From NCBI RefSeq assembly GCF_050436995.1, contig NC_134776.1, positions 14,859,001 to 14,923,000 on the forward strand: a stretch of DNA of 64,000 nucleotides, read 5' to 3'. Below the pieces are notes generated by a model that did no database searches, was not told the DNA's origin, and saw only the letters and a list, made by a program, of their open reading frames with translations. Shown piece after piece: positions 48,559 to 59,500 of the stretch. Position numbers and translations under genes: made by a program. The first letter of the stretch is position 1; every line of letters starts with the position of its first letter. Origin of the DNA: Anticarsia gemmatalis. Its lineage: Eukaryota; Arthropoda; Insecta; Lepidoptera; Erebidae.

Positions 48559-48813
48559 ATCTATACTAATTTTATAAAGCTGAGAAGTTTGTTTGTTTGT
48601 GTGAACGCGGTAATCTCAGGAACTACTGGTGCGAATAAAAAAATATTTTACTGTTGGATAGCCTATTTATTGAGAAAAGCTATAAGCTATATATCATCAC
48701 GCTACGACCAATAGGAGCAGAGTACCAGTGAAAAATGTTACATAACCCGTTTATGTAACATTTTGACCTATCTCTCTTAAGTGACGCAAGCAAAGATGCG
48801 CGGGTCAGCTAGT
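48559..48813 (-). mobile_element. interspersed repeat, 'actagctgacccgcgcaac' family, copy 3
   Basis: Minus-strand copy: ends 'cgcgggtcagctagt' and starts 'atctatactaattttataaa'. It lies wholly inside the 47517-49321 element, so it inserted there later. Confidence 0.8.
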
Positions 48814-49321
48814 ATTCAATAATTTTTCCATTTTTATTTTTTTAATTCAATTGTTTTTCATTTATGCGTATGAATAATGCTCTTACTCTCGCACTCATAG
48901 GGAAAGTTTAATGGCGTCTAAGGGACGAAGGGCCCTGCGGAATGGTCTGTCCGCATACAGGGGGTCTTAAAATTGTACCTTTAATAACATATATAAAATT
49001 TAGGCTTGCTACTATGACGTAGTTGACCTCATTTTTTAATAACATTTAAGGCGTCTGGCAGAAGTAACGGCCCCGGGAAACGGTCTGGCAATAGTCAATT
49101 TTAATTCTACATAATATCATTAATAACATATCTGAAAACCAACTTTGCTACTATGACGTAGGTTGGGTCGTTTTTTACGCACCTTCACTCCGCGCTACCT
49201 CAGAAACGGCCCCGCTTTCAAGGTAGTGGATGTGCATACCTCTTAACAAACCCTTTATACTAACAATCCTCAAAATTTCAGCTTTGCTAAAATGACGTAG
49301 GTCTGGCAGCTCTGGGATCTT

Positions 49322-49786
49322 ACTCTATTGATGTAAGAGCTCTTTATAAACATAATTTGTTGTTAGGTGCACGAATTGCAATCTCTTCAAATGATCTGTA
49401 ATAATAATAAGTATGTTATAGATCTTTCAACGAGTTTTCTAATACTTTTGATTGCTTACAACGAGATGTAAAGTAATGCTATAGGTTACTTTGCGTAGTC
49501 GGTGTAAATCTTTGAGAAATTATGAATTCTAAAAGTATCATATGTAAATGCTAGTTGGTATTTTGTTTCTAAATATAAACAATGTCATAAGATCATCTTA
49601 CCGGTTGTTTAGTATTATTAGAATAGCAGCATAGCAGTTTTAGTTTCGCACACTTAATACCTGTTGGCAACAGACTGATAAGTAGATTATTTTTTGTATT
49701 TTTATCAAATACTTAGACACGGTATATTATACAACAATCTAATACAGAGGGTTAAATATAGGTAGAGTGGAGTATGTCATGATATA
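49322..49786. other. gene-free DNA
   Basis: AT-rich with no recognised feature. Confidence 0.35.
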
Positions 49787-50001
49787 TCAGGTCGGGGAAA
49801 AAGTCTTTTCGTATTATAGTATGTATGAACTTGTAATTAAATCTTTTCTCTACACAAAAGAGCTCAATATTTCGGTACCTCACGAGCTCACTGAAAGAAA
49901 CTTAATGAACCGTGTACCTACTCATTTGTGATTATTAAAGCCAAAGAGATTTTATTACAAGTTACATACTATAATGCGAAAAGACTTTTTCCCCGACCTA
50001 A
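49787..50001. mobile_element. mariner-like MITE, 215 bp, TA duplication, copy 2
   Basis: Ends TCAGGTCGGGGAAAAAGTCT and its complement AGACTTTTTCCCCGACCTAA, with TA on each side (49785-49786 and 50002-50003). The interior matches copy 1 (38568-38781), but its core ('gagctcactgaaagaaac') is the reverse complement of that in copy 1. The two elements therefore lie in opposite orientation. Confidence 0.8.
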
Positions 50002-50479
50002 TACAATGACATGTTGCAACAAAAAATCACTGTAAAATTATCTGAAAACGTCTTAAATATAACCTTATTTAGTTACCGTTACTATATTTAATTGCCCCCA
50101 TCAAAACGCCACTTTAAATAAGCACAATATTATTGTTTAACTAAAACAAAACTTTACTTTAGTCTCAATGGCCATGTAACAAACTACCACAAACATCAAT
50201 TTAAGCACCTCAAAGGGTACACGCAGTATTAGGGTAATGACATATCTGCATAAACTTCGTTGCTTTTAATTTAAAAAATCACCCTCGAAAGTCTAGAGCG
50301 AGAGATCCTAAGTCTGAATGAGAGAGCACTAAATACACAAACACAAATATATTGTATCAATGAGAGACAGACCCTTGTAGGATTGCTCACCCTTTGACCT
50401 TGATCGTAAGGGGTGCGAGCCACTGACACAGTTTATATTTTTGCATACACATGTTTTTGGCCGAAATCTCATTTGTAAC

Positions 50480-50660
50480 TATAATAATAATTGAACTTTT
50501 GGCGGTTGAAAAGAGTGAGTTTCTTGCTAGCTCTTCTCATAAGGCTCTACCCCTTTTCCGAGCTAGTGGTAGATTCAGTAATTATAACGACAATCATAAG
50601 TGTCAATATTTGACCTAAATAAATAAATAAATGATTTGATTTTGATTTTGAATATATTAT
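50480..50660 (+). mobile_element. LINE 3' end
   Basis: Contains 'gagtttcttgctagctcttc', 'ccgagctagtggtagattca' and a tail 'aaataaataaataaatgatt' followed by 'tgattttgattttgaat'. This word order is a common lepidopteran non-LTR retrotransposon 3' end. Confidence 0.55.
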
Positions 50661-50777
50661 ATTTTTATCGGTCATTGCAATAGAACACTTTGAATTGCAC
50701 TTTTAAAGAATACAATTGATGATCCTTTTATTTCTTCCTATTTATTTTGATAAGATCGTGGCTTAGTTTACAACAGC

Positions 50778-51113
50778 CGCACGGATCGATCTCTGAGGTT
50801 AAGCTACGCTTGCCGAGGTTGTTCCGTGGATGGGTGACCATCCTATACATATCGAGTTCCTCCGTGTTTCGGAAGGCACGTTAAATTGTGGGTCCCGGCT
50901 GTCATTTTCGAAGATCTTTGACAGTCGTTAACAGTAGTCAGAAGCTTGAAAGTCTGACAACCAGTCTTACCGAAGGGTATCGTGTTAATACCCAAGTAAC
51001 TGGGTTGTGGAGGTCAGATAGGCAGTCGCTCCATGTAAAACACTGGTATCCAGCTGCATCCGGTGAGACTGGAAGCCGACTCCAACATAGTTTGGAACAA
51101 AGGCTAAGCGAAT
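50778..51113 (+). mobile_element. 5S-rRNA-like SINE, longer copy
   Basis: The head 'gatcgatctctgaggttaag' with 'gttccgtggatgggtgacca' resembles the middle of insect 5S rRNA (GATC..CGA..TTAAGC, then GATGGGnGACC). The body continues through 'gataggcagtcgctccatgt' and 'gaagccgactccaacatag'. The same body words are in the shorter copy at 8605-8762. A 5S-headed SINE (SINE3 type) is the best reading; it is not a functional 5S gene because the 5' third and the flanking stem are absent. Confidence 0.6.
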
Positions 51114-51689
51114 ATATATTTATTTTGATAAGATGTAAAGTCTTATATATGAGTAGATAGCTTTAAGGGATAAATAAGGAAGTAAAAATAACACCTATTA
51201 AGTCTAACTACAGACTAGAGCTTATTAAGTGGACTAAGATTTATTGTTTCACACTTACAGCGCCTTAACTAGGAATAATAGCAATTTGATTTCACGTTGT
51301 CAAGTAATTGCACTAACTGCAGTTTGTTAGTTATCCTAATGTTTGTAAAATTAATACCTACCATACCTATCATTTACCAAGATAAATCACAGAATAAATA
51401 AATAGTGTATTGCATTAAGGAAGATGACTTTGTATCTCTACTCGGCAGTAGCACTAATTAGGCACTAAAGACATTAAATATAATGTCAACTAATTTTTAA
51501 GCGTTTTTATGTAAGTTAGCAGTAGTTAGTGATAAAAGACCGGTCTTACCTATGTTTATTATCTAATGTTACAGACGGATGCAAAAATACAGTTTCACGT
51601 ATTTTGCCTAAGATGCTCGCTTCCGCGCTAGTAACACTAGTCTGTTGCTAACTGACTGATCCATCTTAGCATATGACATGCATTTTTTT

Positions 51690-51880
51690 ATTTCTCTACC
51701 CGTAGCTATGCCTCTCGCAAACGAGAGAGGTATTGCGTTGTGGTTAACCACCGCGCTGGCAAAGTACGGGTTGAGGACTTTGTTGCATGCCCTGAAGAAA
51801 TGTGTTAAACAACTTTTGGGCACACGAAGTTTCATCACGAGCTTTCCTTTCACTGTTAGAGCGAGTGATGATCATTCATA
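51690..51880 (+). mobile_element. LINE 3'-end fragment
   Basis: Contains 'agtttcatcacgagctttcc', 'tttcactgttagagcgagtg' and 'atgatcatt', diverged forms of words in a common lepidopteran LINE 3' region. The open frames over it on both strands are not genes. Confidence 0.5.
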
Positions 51881-52461
51881 TTCTATGACATACAATGTAA
51901 TTTTAAATTATAAAGTAAAATTTTCTATAACAACCTACCTGCTTCACATAAATTATAAACTTTTCTCTTTGGATTTTTATTTACGAAATAAAGTGACAGA
52001 ACTTTGGTGACAATCACACATTTGTTTATGATGTTTTATAGAACTTTTATTTAGTTTATAATGTATTACTATTTATACAACATTTTGTACTCATTTATAA
52101 CAATTACATCCACATTTTGCTAGATTGAACTCCAGATGTGATTCGGATGAAAATTTCCTACTTAATAACTTGCTCGTATTGTTACAAGGTATTTACTTTT
52201 AAACCTGCGCCTACAGCTTTTTAAAGGTCTATTACAATTTGTACGAACGTTAGTCATCATCATTATCCTCATTACCCCCTAATGCTGCAATATTTGTAGG
52301 TAATGTGCACCTGAGAGTGGAAACATAGTTGACCACCATTAACATAATTGCATATTGGTAATGTAATACTCAGCTAAGTAATAATGATTATGCAGTCGTA
52401 TTTCGTGCGAGAGTCTGTTTGTCCTTGGGATCAATAATATGGAACATATTTTTCTTTAAGG

Positions 52462-53073
52462 ATGATCTGCAAACGTTGTCAACGTTCGCTTCGAAGCGGT
52501 GAAGGAACGAAAGGTGGGATATGCGACTCTTGTTTTCAAATGCGATATAACAACGACTCTGGCAAGGAGCACCGCGAATGTGGCGACAGAGGCTATCAGT
52601 GGAAATGTAGCCTCTGTCAAAATTATGTGAGCAACCTGCACAGCTCCAGCTCCGACACCACCAAGGATCGGGAGAATGCTGCTCTGTTGCAGGCCGTTAA
52701 CGCCATTACAGAAAAGTTTGAACTTGTAAATAAAATTCAGTTACCAAAGTTGAGCAGCGAACTGGCTCAAATAAAATCTGTCACGGATCGTATAGTACAA
52801 CAAAATGAAGATATATTAAAAAGAATGGAGGAAGTCAAGGAAAAAAGAAAACCAGAAAAACAATTAGTTAGTTCGACTAGTAGGTACCGGAGGAGGAATA
52901 TTACTTTAACTCCCAAGAGTAATATCATGTCGGAAAATAATGAAGATGTGTCGGTCACGATGGCGGAGAAGACAGTGAGGTACAGGACCCGCAGGAGATC
53001 CTACCTCTTGCACAAAATATTTAAAATACTAAATAGAAAAATGAAAAGAACGCATACTCCAAGGACACAATAA
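52462..53073 (+). CDS. intronless Cys-cluster plus coiled-coil protein, 203 aa
   Basis: One uninterrupted frame from ATG 52462 to TAA, followed by AATAAA. Residues 3-55 hold a zinc-binding pattern resembling a small PHD/RING-like fold: CKRC, then GGICDSC, H-x2-C and WKCSLC. Residues about 70-135 (LLQAVNAITEKFELV ... QQNEDILKRMEEVKEK) have the heptad spacing of a coiled coil. The tail is very basic (RYRRRNITLTP, RYRTRRRSYLLHK). A Cys cluster followed by a coiled coil resembles small zinc-finger proteins carried by lepidopteran mobile elements and related host-domesticated copies. No transposase or reverse transcriptase adjoins it. I cannot name the family or say whether it is expressed. The start is the first ATG of the frame, directly before the first Cys pair. 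Confidence 0.55.
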   Translation: MICKRCQRSLRSGEGTKGGICDSCFQMRYNNDSGKEHRECGDRGYQWKCSLCQNYVSNLHSSSSDTTKDRENAALLQAVNAITEKFELVNKIQLPKLSSELAQIKSVTDRIVQQNEDILKRMEEVKEKRKPEKQLVSSTSRYRRRNITLTPKSNIMSENNEDVSVTMAEKTVRYRTRRRSYLLHKIFKILNRKMKRTHTPRTQ

Positions 53074-53086
53074 TGATGATCGTTTT

Positions 53087-53092
53087 AATAAA
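53087..53092 (+). terminator. poly(A) signal after the 52462-53073 ORF
   Basis: AATAAA begins 14 bases after the stop codon. Such a tight fit of ORF and poly(A) signal suits a compact intronless gene or retro-copy. Confidence 0.5.
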
Positions 53093-53660
53093 AAAGAAAT
53101 ATGCTTCGTAATGCGATTTTATTTGCTCTATGCATTTATTGTCACGTTCTCAGGTTGTTTGTTGCTAACAACTAACAAATAAGCCACATTTGAAACAACA
53201 TATTAAATTTATATTAACTAGATCGTTCGATATGACGTGAGTACTTGTTAATCTGAATCTTATATTTTCTAGAAATGTTGTAATGACATTAATGCAAATC
53301 TTATAATTTGTTAAGTTCTATGAGGATCCGTATTTATCTGTCATTTTGGTATGGATGTACTTACTGCAGCTATGACTTTTATCCCTATTTATGACTGAGA
53401 CAGGTTTTTGAAAGTTCTCCCTCATCGCAGAAAGAGTTGAAGTCCGACTAGATTTGTGATATTCTTGTCCTGACATGCTGTATAGTTTTTGTTATTGTAT
53501 AAATTATATTGTTTTGTATGACAAATATTCAGTGTAACTGATAAAGACAAAAAAATTGAATGCCTCGGTAATAACCATGACATGTTAACAAATATTTGAG
53601 CCCACAGCATACCGAAATACCTGTGCACTGCCATCATTACAAATATACATAACATTACGC
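53093..53660. other. gene-free DNA
   Basis: No feature recognised; AT-rich. Confidence 0.35.
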
Positions 53661-53880
53661 CTGTTGTACCCAAAGGTGTAGATAGAGGTGCATGAAATAC
53701 ACCCACGTTTCGCCATTTATTATGTTAGTCCCATGGAATTAATAGGAAGCGACCTTCTTGTCATATAGCGGACATGTTACCAAACTCCGCATAATTAGAA
53801 AGGACCCATAACTCTTTGCCACTCTCGGGAATCGAACTTGAACAGCTGCAAACACTACCCATCGCACCACAGAGGTAGTT
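53661..53880 (-). mobile_element. tRNA-derived SINE (minus orientation), second family
   Basis: The minus strand starts 'ctacctctgtggtgcgatgg', has a B-box-like GTTCGATTCCC (complement of about 53827-53837), and ends with 'tggcgaaacgtgggtgtatt'. The head resembles the SINEs at 1222 and 11023, but the body is different. It matches the fragment at 20591-20700. Confidence 0.65.
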
Positions 53881-54653
53881 CCCATAACATTGTTATTTTC
53901 AATTCTATACTAACAACGTGACAATTATTTTATTATTTCTCGCCAATAAAGTTAGTTTTATAGATTGATTTGACATGCATATTGTGTGGTGGAAAATCAG
54001 CCTAATCTGAGAGTTAAACTCAGAAACCATGATAGGCATAACATAACTTGTTAAAATCGTTGTACCTACGTCGCCATGAATTATGAAAATCCTTTTTTCT
54101 AATTCAAAAATTTCGCTACTACCTCGCTCATTTCGCTTTATATAGAATAGGTAGAATATAATGATATATTTTATTATCTATTACACTGATTTCAAATACA
54201 GCCTCTTAATTTTTAATGGTTTTCAACCTACCTTTTTATAATAGGTATTGGAATAGTTTTGCTAGTTCTTTTCATTAAGTAATTGCTGAATGAAATATAA
54301 CCGCTGGGTAAAATATAAGTTTTGAGGTCTTTCACGTACTTGACACTCACTCCTTGAGAGCCTACTTAGCCAGGCTTTGGAACGCCCTCGTAAGAGGCTA
54401 TCTCGAAAATCTTACGAATTAAATTACTTCCCATCGACTATGCCATTGAGTGGTTAACCTCTTATAGAACGCGAGCTAATACTTCCTCCGAGGCATGACA
54501 AATTAAACAGCGTCACTAGTTACGTCAAAGGAACTAATTTAGTAAGGACATCCAAATGTCAATGACTGCCGTGTTTATGTTAAGTGTATAAAAAATTTCC
54601 AAGAGCTTAGTCCTACCGCAACTTTGTCACCTGTGAAGCTGATAAATGTTTAA
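53881..54653. other. gene-free DNA
   Basis: No gene or bounded repeat recognised. Confidence 0.35.
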
Positions 54654-54909
54654 ATCTATACTAATATCATAAAGCTGAAGAGTTTGTTTGTTTGTTTGTT
54701 TGAACGCGCTAATCTCAGGAACTACTGGTCCAATTTGAAAAATTCTTTCAGTCTTAGATAGCCCATCTATCGAGGGAGGCTACAGGCTATATATCATCAC
54801 GCTACGACCAATATGAGCAGAGTACTAGAATTTATTTTTACAAAAACGGGGAAAATTATGATCCATTCTCTCTTACGTGACGCAAGCGAACTTGCGCGGG
54901 TCAGCTAGT
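54654..54909 (-). mobile_element. interspersed repeat, 'actagctgacccgcgcaac' family, copy 4
   Basis: Minus-strand copy with '(tttg)n' near its left edge, 'aactactggtccaatttgaa' inside and 'cgcgggtcagctagt' at its right end. Confidence 0.8.
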
Positions 54910-56448
54910 ATATAATAAGATGCGAAATGTTGAATTTAAACTGTAACAAAAAACTTAGCGATGATTTTATTACTATGCAAGCAAATTTAGAGGTAAACAA
55001 ATGATGTCGTAGTCGAATTTAATATAAATATCTCCAAGGCTACTATAATCGCACATTAAAATCTGTTAATGATAATTTAACTTAATGGCCTAATGAGTAT
55101 CAGTGGTGCTGGAGTCTTGTCGTTACTTATTTATATAATTAATAAGGGTTATTAGCGAATTTTTACTTTTTTGTAATGTAGAGCACGGGATTAGCAGCGG
55201 AAAAATATTTAATTTTTACAGATTATTTATGGGTTACAGATAATACAGATGAAACAATAGATTGTCTATAATTATAAACGAGATGATACCAATGTCACTA
55301 ATTTAATGTAAGGACATAGGACCAATAATTAAGTCACTCATAAATAAAATAATTTCTAATTTATAAAATCATATTCAAATTCAAAACATCCCTTACTTTG
55401 TAAACTAATTATTTGAGTTATTATGTAAGTATTTCCAATAGTCATACATTTTATTTTTTTGTCCGTTTCGGAAAAGCTGACTGCTCGCGAGAAGCAACGG
55501 CATGAAACTCACGGCTTGCTCTTTTAAAATGTCAATATAGGTATTACAATTTTATATTTATGATTAATACTGTATGCAGCTAAAAAACCAAAGACAATAA
55601 AAACAATACTAAATCTACTTAAATTATAAAGTTAATAATACAAAAAAGGTTGAAAGGATATAGGTTGACACAGTAATATATCAATTAATACATTATTTTG
55701 AAACAGACTTGGTACAAGCAACACAGTTTCAAGCTTTATTATCGTCCAAATAATCATTAACAGTAAAATAGACTTTTAAGCATTCGTTCCGTTAAATCCT
55801 TTATTTAAAATTATTGAAACCTAAAGAAAGAATTTCATATATTTATAGATTATTTTTAATACATAGATTATCTTTCTGCCTTATCTATTAGTTTAAGTGA
55901 TTTTGAAGGGCCTGTGTACTGATAGTGCTTGTGTAGCGAGAAACGACTAGTAGGCAATTACTACAATAACATTTTCAAGTAAAACTTACTCCAGTAATTG
56001 GTTAGGCTTATAGGCTTATAATTTTACTAAAGTTTTTGAGATTAATCGACTACAAATCTCTTCTACTTATTACGAGTAAATCATAGCAAAATTATTAGGA
56101 AATGTTGCCTATTGCTTATGCGATAAAATGGACTCAAAACTTGTGAACCATATCTAAAACCCGTATCTTGAGGTTTTAATTGGAACCAATTAACATATAT
56201 AAAGGTATATGTACCTATAGATAATAGGTATTTTACGTATGCTCAGATCGGAAGGAAAACATGAATACATAATCGAAGTGTTTTCCGTTTTTCTCATAAG
56301 TCTAGGTGTGAAGGAAAAGCCACATTGTAACGTGACACTAGGTGCCAGGACAGGACCGCGTTCGTTATTCGTACAATAAGTACGTTCGTCTAGAATCACC
56401 CAACCACAATAAAAAGCCGAGAGGCAAGCGTTTGTTTTCATTACGTTT
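54910..56448. other. gene-free DNA upstream of the esterase
   Basis: Includes the retroelement-like block 55440-55770 related to 7430-7830. The esterase promoter must lie near the right end. The GC-richer stretch at 56280-56480 is the likeliest place, but I saw no decisive core motif. Confidence 0.35.
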
Positions 56449-56520
56449 TTGCTTTCGAGGCGGCACGATCATCTACATTCGATCATGCCAAACTGGTTTA
56501 GATTATTTGACTATTCAATA

Positions 56521-59500
56521 ATGTGGCGCTCTTTAACATGTTATTTTGTATTTTTAAGTTTAGTAACATATTGTAGTAGTGACGTGAGTGGAGAGATACC
56601 GGTGGTCCGAACACCATTGGGAGAGGTGACCGGGTACTATATGACAACGAGAGGAGGGAGGCAGGTCTCCGCGTTTACCTCCATCCCGTACGCAGTCCCG
56701 CCGGTCGGCGATTTGAGATTTAAGGTACAGTTACCCTATAGTTTCAACATTTCCAAGTGTTTAAATATCGTGATTTATGTTTTAACTTCTTTCCTGTCAA
56801 TAAACATGATCCATGATACATTGTATTCTTGCAAAATATTGGAAAATACGTACTGTGAGTGACACACTTAATTATTTTACTAGCTATTAAATGTGGTAAT
56901 GTTTACCTGAGCATGTGCGATAACTCACATTGTCTTGCGTATGAGTTTTTGAACTAGAATGATACATATCTGTGCATAACAACAGTTTGAAATAATTAAA
57001 TTAATTTAATAATAGTATTGTTTATTAATGATACCGGTTTATGCAGATTTTTAACGCTACAGCTGTTTTATAACTAACTATCTAGACATTGACAGAACTA
57101 GACAAAAATTGTAACTTAAAATGTAATTAAAAATAAAAAAGTGCATGTTGCTTGTATCTAATAAAATATGTTACACAATTGTTTAATAAATTGTCATACT
57201 ATAATTCCGTACGCAGTATTTACTATTGCGTTATATTCAAATAACGAGCACACGTGCAACTCTGATCTTTGTACATTCTTACCTTGTGTAAACGAACCGT
57301 CTCTGTGGATATACTGGCTGTCAGACCCGTAGGGCAGCAGTCTTGGGAGTCTTTTAACATCCATACAAACTGACATTGTAAAATCACAATTCTTATGCGA
57401 TGCGAATTGATTTTCATTGAATACAATCATGAGCGGCGTCGAGCGAAATTGGACAATATAATATCTCTTCATAAACGTGTCCTGACTGAGGTCAATGTAC
57501 TCAACATTATTTATTAATTGTTCATTTGCATATGTTTCATAATTTTGTACCTTTTGAAATCTTGTAAGAGCACAACCTTGCCATGGACCTACCTAAATAC
57601 TCGTATGTTTAACATTTGTCGCACCGATTGACGTCGTTATAACATTAAATAACTCGTTCAAATGCACAATGTTCCGTATTATTATAATGCAATGCGTCAC
57701 TAATTGACAAAAATGACTATTTTATTCTAATTTATATGAATAACTACATAATAATAATCATATTTAAGAATACACAGTTCTAGCTTGCACAAATATTTTT
57801 ACTGTTATCTACGGTGCTTAGAAAAAACAATTAGCGCTCGTGTTTTTATCTTTACCAAAATTGTATTAAATGGTACCTATGGCAATCCATATTTCGTATT
57901 TTACTTCATTTTAATGTATACTTTTGATTTGCCAGGCCCCAGTTCCAGTGAAACCATGGGAAGAGACATTAGATGGTACAAAAGTCATGCCTGTTTGCGT
58001 CCAGAGGAACCCGTACATTCGCCAAGAAGGCATCGTGGGACAAGAAGACTGCTTATATCTGAATATTTACTCCCCGAAAACGACGGAAAATGTAAGCACT
58101 AAGTTCTACTACTTAATTAAATAATTAGATACAAGATTCTCTATTGAATAAGCAGCTCAAATTAAATAGAACGTAACACGTCTCAATGACCTTTTTGACA
58201 ACAGTCACCTACTTATTTATAAAGCTTGGCCGTTGTCGACAAAAAATATTCTAAGAAATAAATTATTAATCTCTACCAAGTTTGTCATAAAACCTGTATT
58301 TTGAACACGCTCTTATGAAGTTCATGATCATGTTTTATTTTGCCCTACCTTGTCTAAGTACCTACCTACTTATTTTCTCAGCTTATAAATTATTCAAATG
58401 CAATTAAAATAGCATAATGGAAAACATGACAGTTTAATTTTCTTTTAACAATCTTACAAGTCGTGAAATAATTATGTACAAGAGGCCGCCCACGACTCCG
58501 TCCGCGTGGAAACCCTTCCCAAGTAAATCCCGATCTCTCGAGAACTCCTGGATAAAAAGTAGCCTATGTGTTATTCTGGGCCTTCACCTACCTACATATC
58601 AAATTTCATCGCGATCAGTTCAGTAGTATTTGCGAGAAAGAGTAACAGACATCCATACATACATACTCACAAAAATTCGCATTTATAATAGTGGGATGTT
58701 AGTTAGTAGTTAGTGATGTTAATTAGTAGGATGTTAACTAGACCCTAAACAGTATTTTAATTGAATATTTAATGATTAAACAGGAGTTACAAGACGAACG
58801 TAAGCTGCTTCCAGTGATGGTGTTCATTCACGGCGGAGGATGGATGTGTGGTGACGCCACCACCGACATGTATGGCCCTCAGTTCCTACTGGATAAGGAC
58901 GTTCTACTAGTTACCATTAATTACCGATTAGGTGAGTTACTTTGACTTTAACGCTATTCGTATTACTGAAGAGCAAGGGTTCCCAACCTTTTCCTAGTCC
59001 GGGACCACTTTTATATCATTCTTGTTAGCAGAGACCACTATGTAAGTATATTAAAAATAAAGTGTAGTAATCATCCTGAAAAATTAAAATTTTAAAATCA
59101 TTCGAACCATATTATGTCCAGGACCACTGGTTGGGAACCACTGCTGTAGAGCTACAATAAAGAAGCTTTGAGTATGCCTAAAGGTTCATTTTCTTGCTTC
59201 CAGGACCACTAGGTTTCTTATCCACTCTAGATGAGAACTGCCCCGGTAACAACGGTCTCAAGGATCAACAAGAGGCTCTGAGGTTTATACAAGCAAACAT
59301 TCACAGTTTCGGCGGCGACAAGGACTCTGTTACAATATTCGGAGAGAGTGCGGGTGGCGCCAGCGTACACTATCATATGATATCGGAAACTAGCGCCGGT
59401 ATTGTATTTAACCACATTATATTTCACAATTGGTTACAATGACAGTTTTCTTTCTAAGAAATTATGTGAAAGTATTAAAGGCTTATTTTGGATCAATTAC

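Larger units (their letters stand above)
47517..49321. mobile_element. 1.8-kb DNA element with 271-bp inverted terminal repeats
   Basis: Arms 47517-47787 and 49051-49321 are reverse complements, nearly identical. The outer edge is AAGATCCCAGAGCTGCCAGA and the inner edge is at 'ctgccag(g/a)cgc'. Inside lie two coding remnants that point in opposite directions (47771-48010 minus; 48016-48450 plus) and a nested retroelement copy (48559-48813). Long arms around protein remnants suggest a DNA transposon derivative. The superfamily is uncertain, and I see no clear target duplication. Confidence 0.8.

Noticed and set aside
50778..50850. Possible 5S rRNA gene
   Set aside because: Only the central promoter-like part matches; the ends and helix I are absent and the match is part of a dispersed repeat.
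51608..52010. ORFs of 81 and 110 codons on opposite strands
   Set aside because: Both lie largely over a LINE 3'-end fragment ('ctttcactgttagagcgagt') and have no protein signature.
57194..57472. Minus-strand ORF in esterase intron 1
   Set aside because: No domain or splice context; lies wholly within an intron of a well-supported gene.
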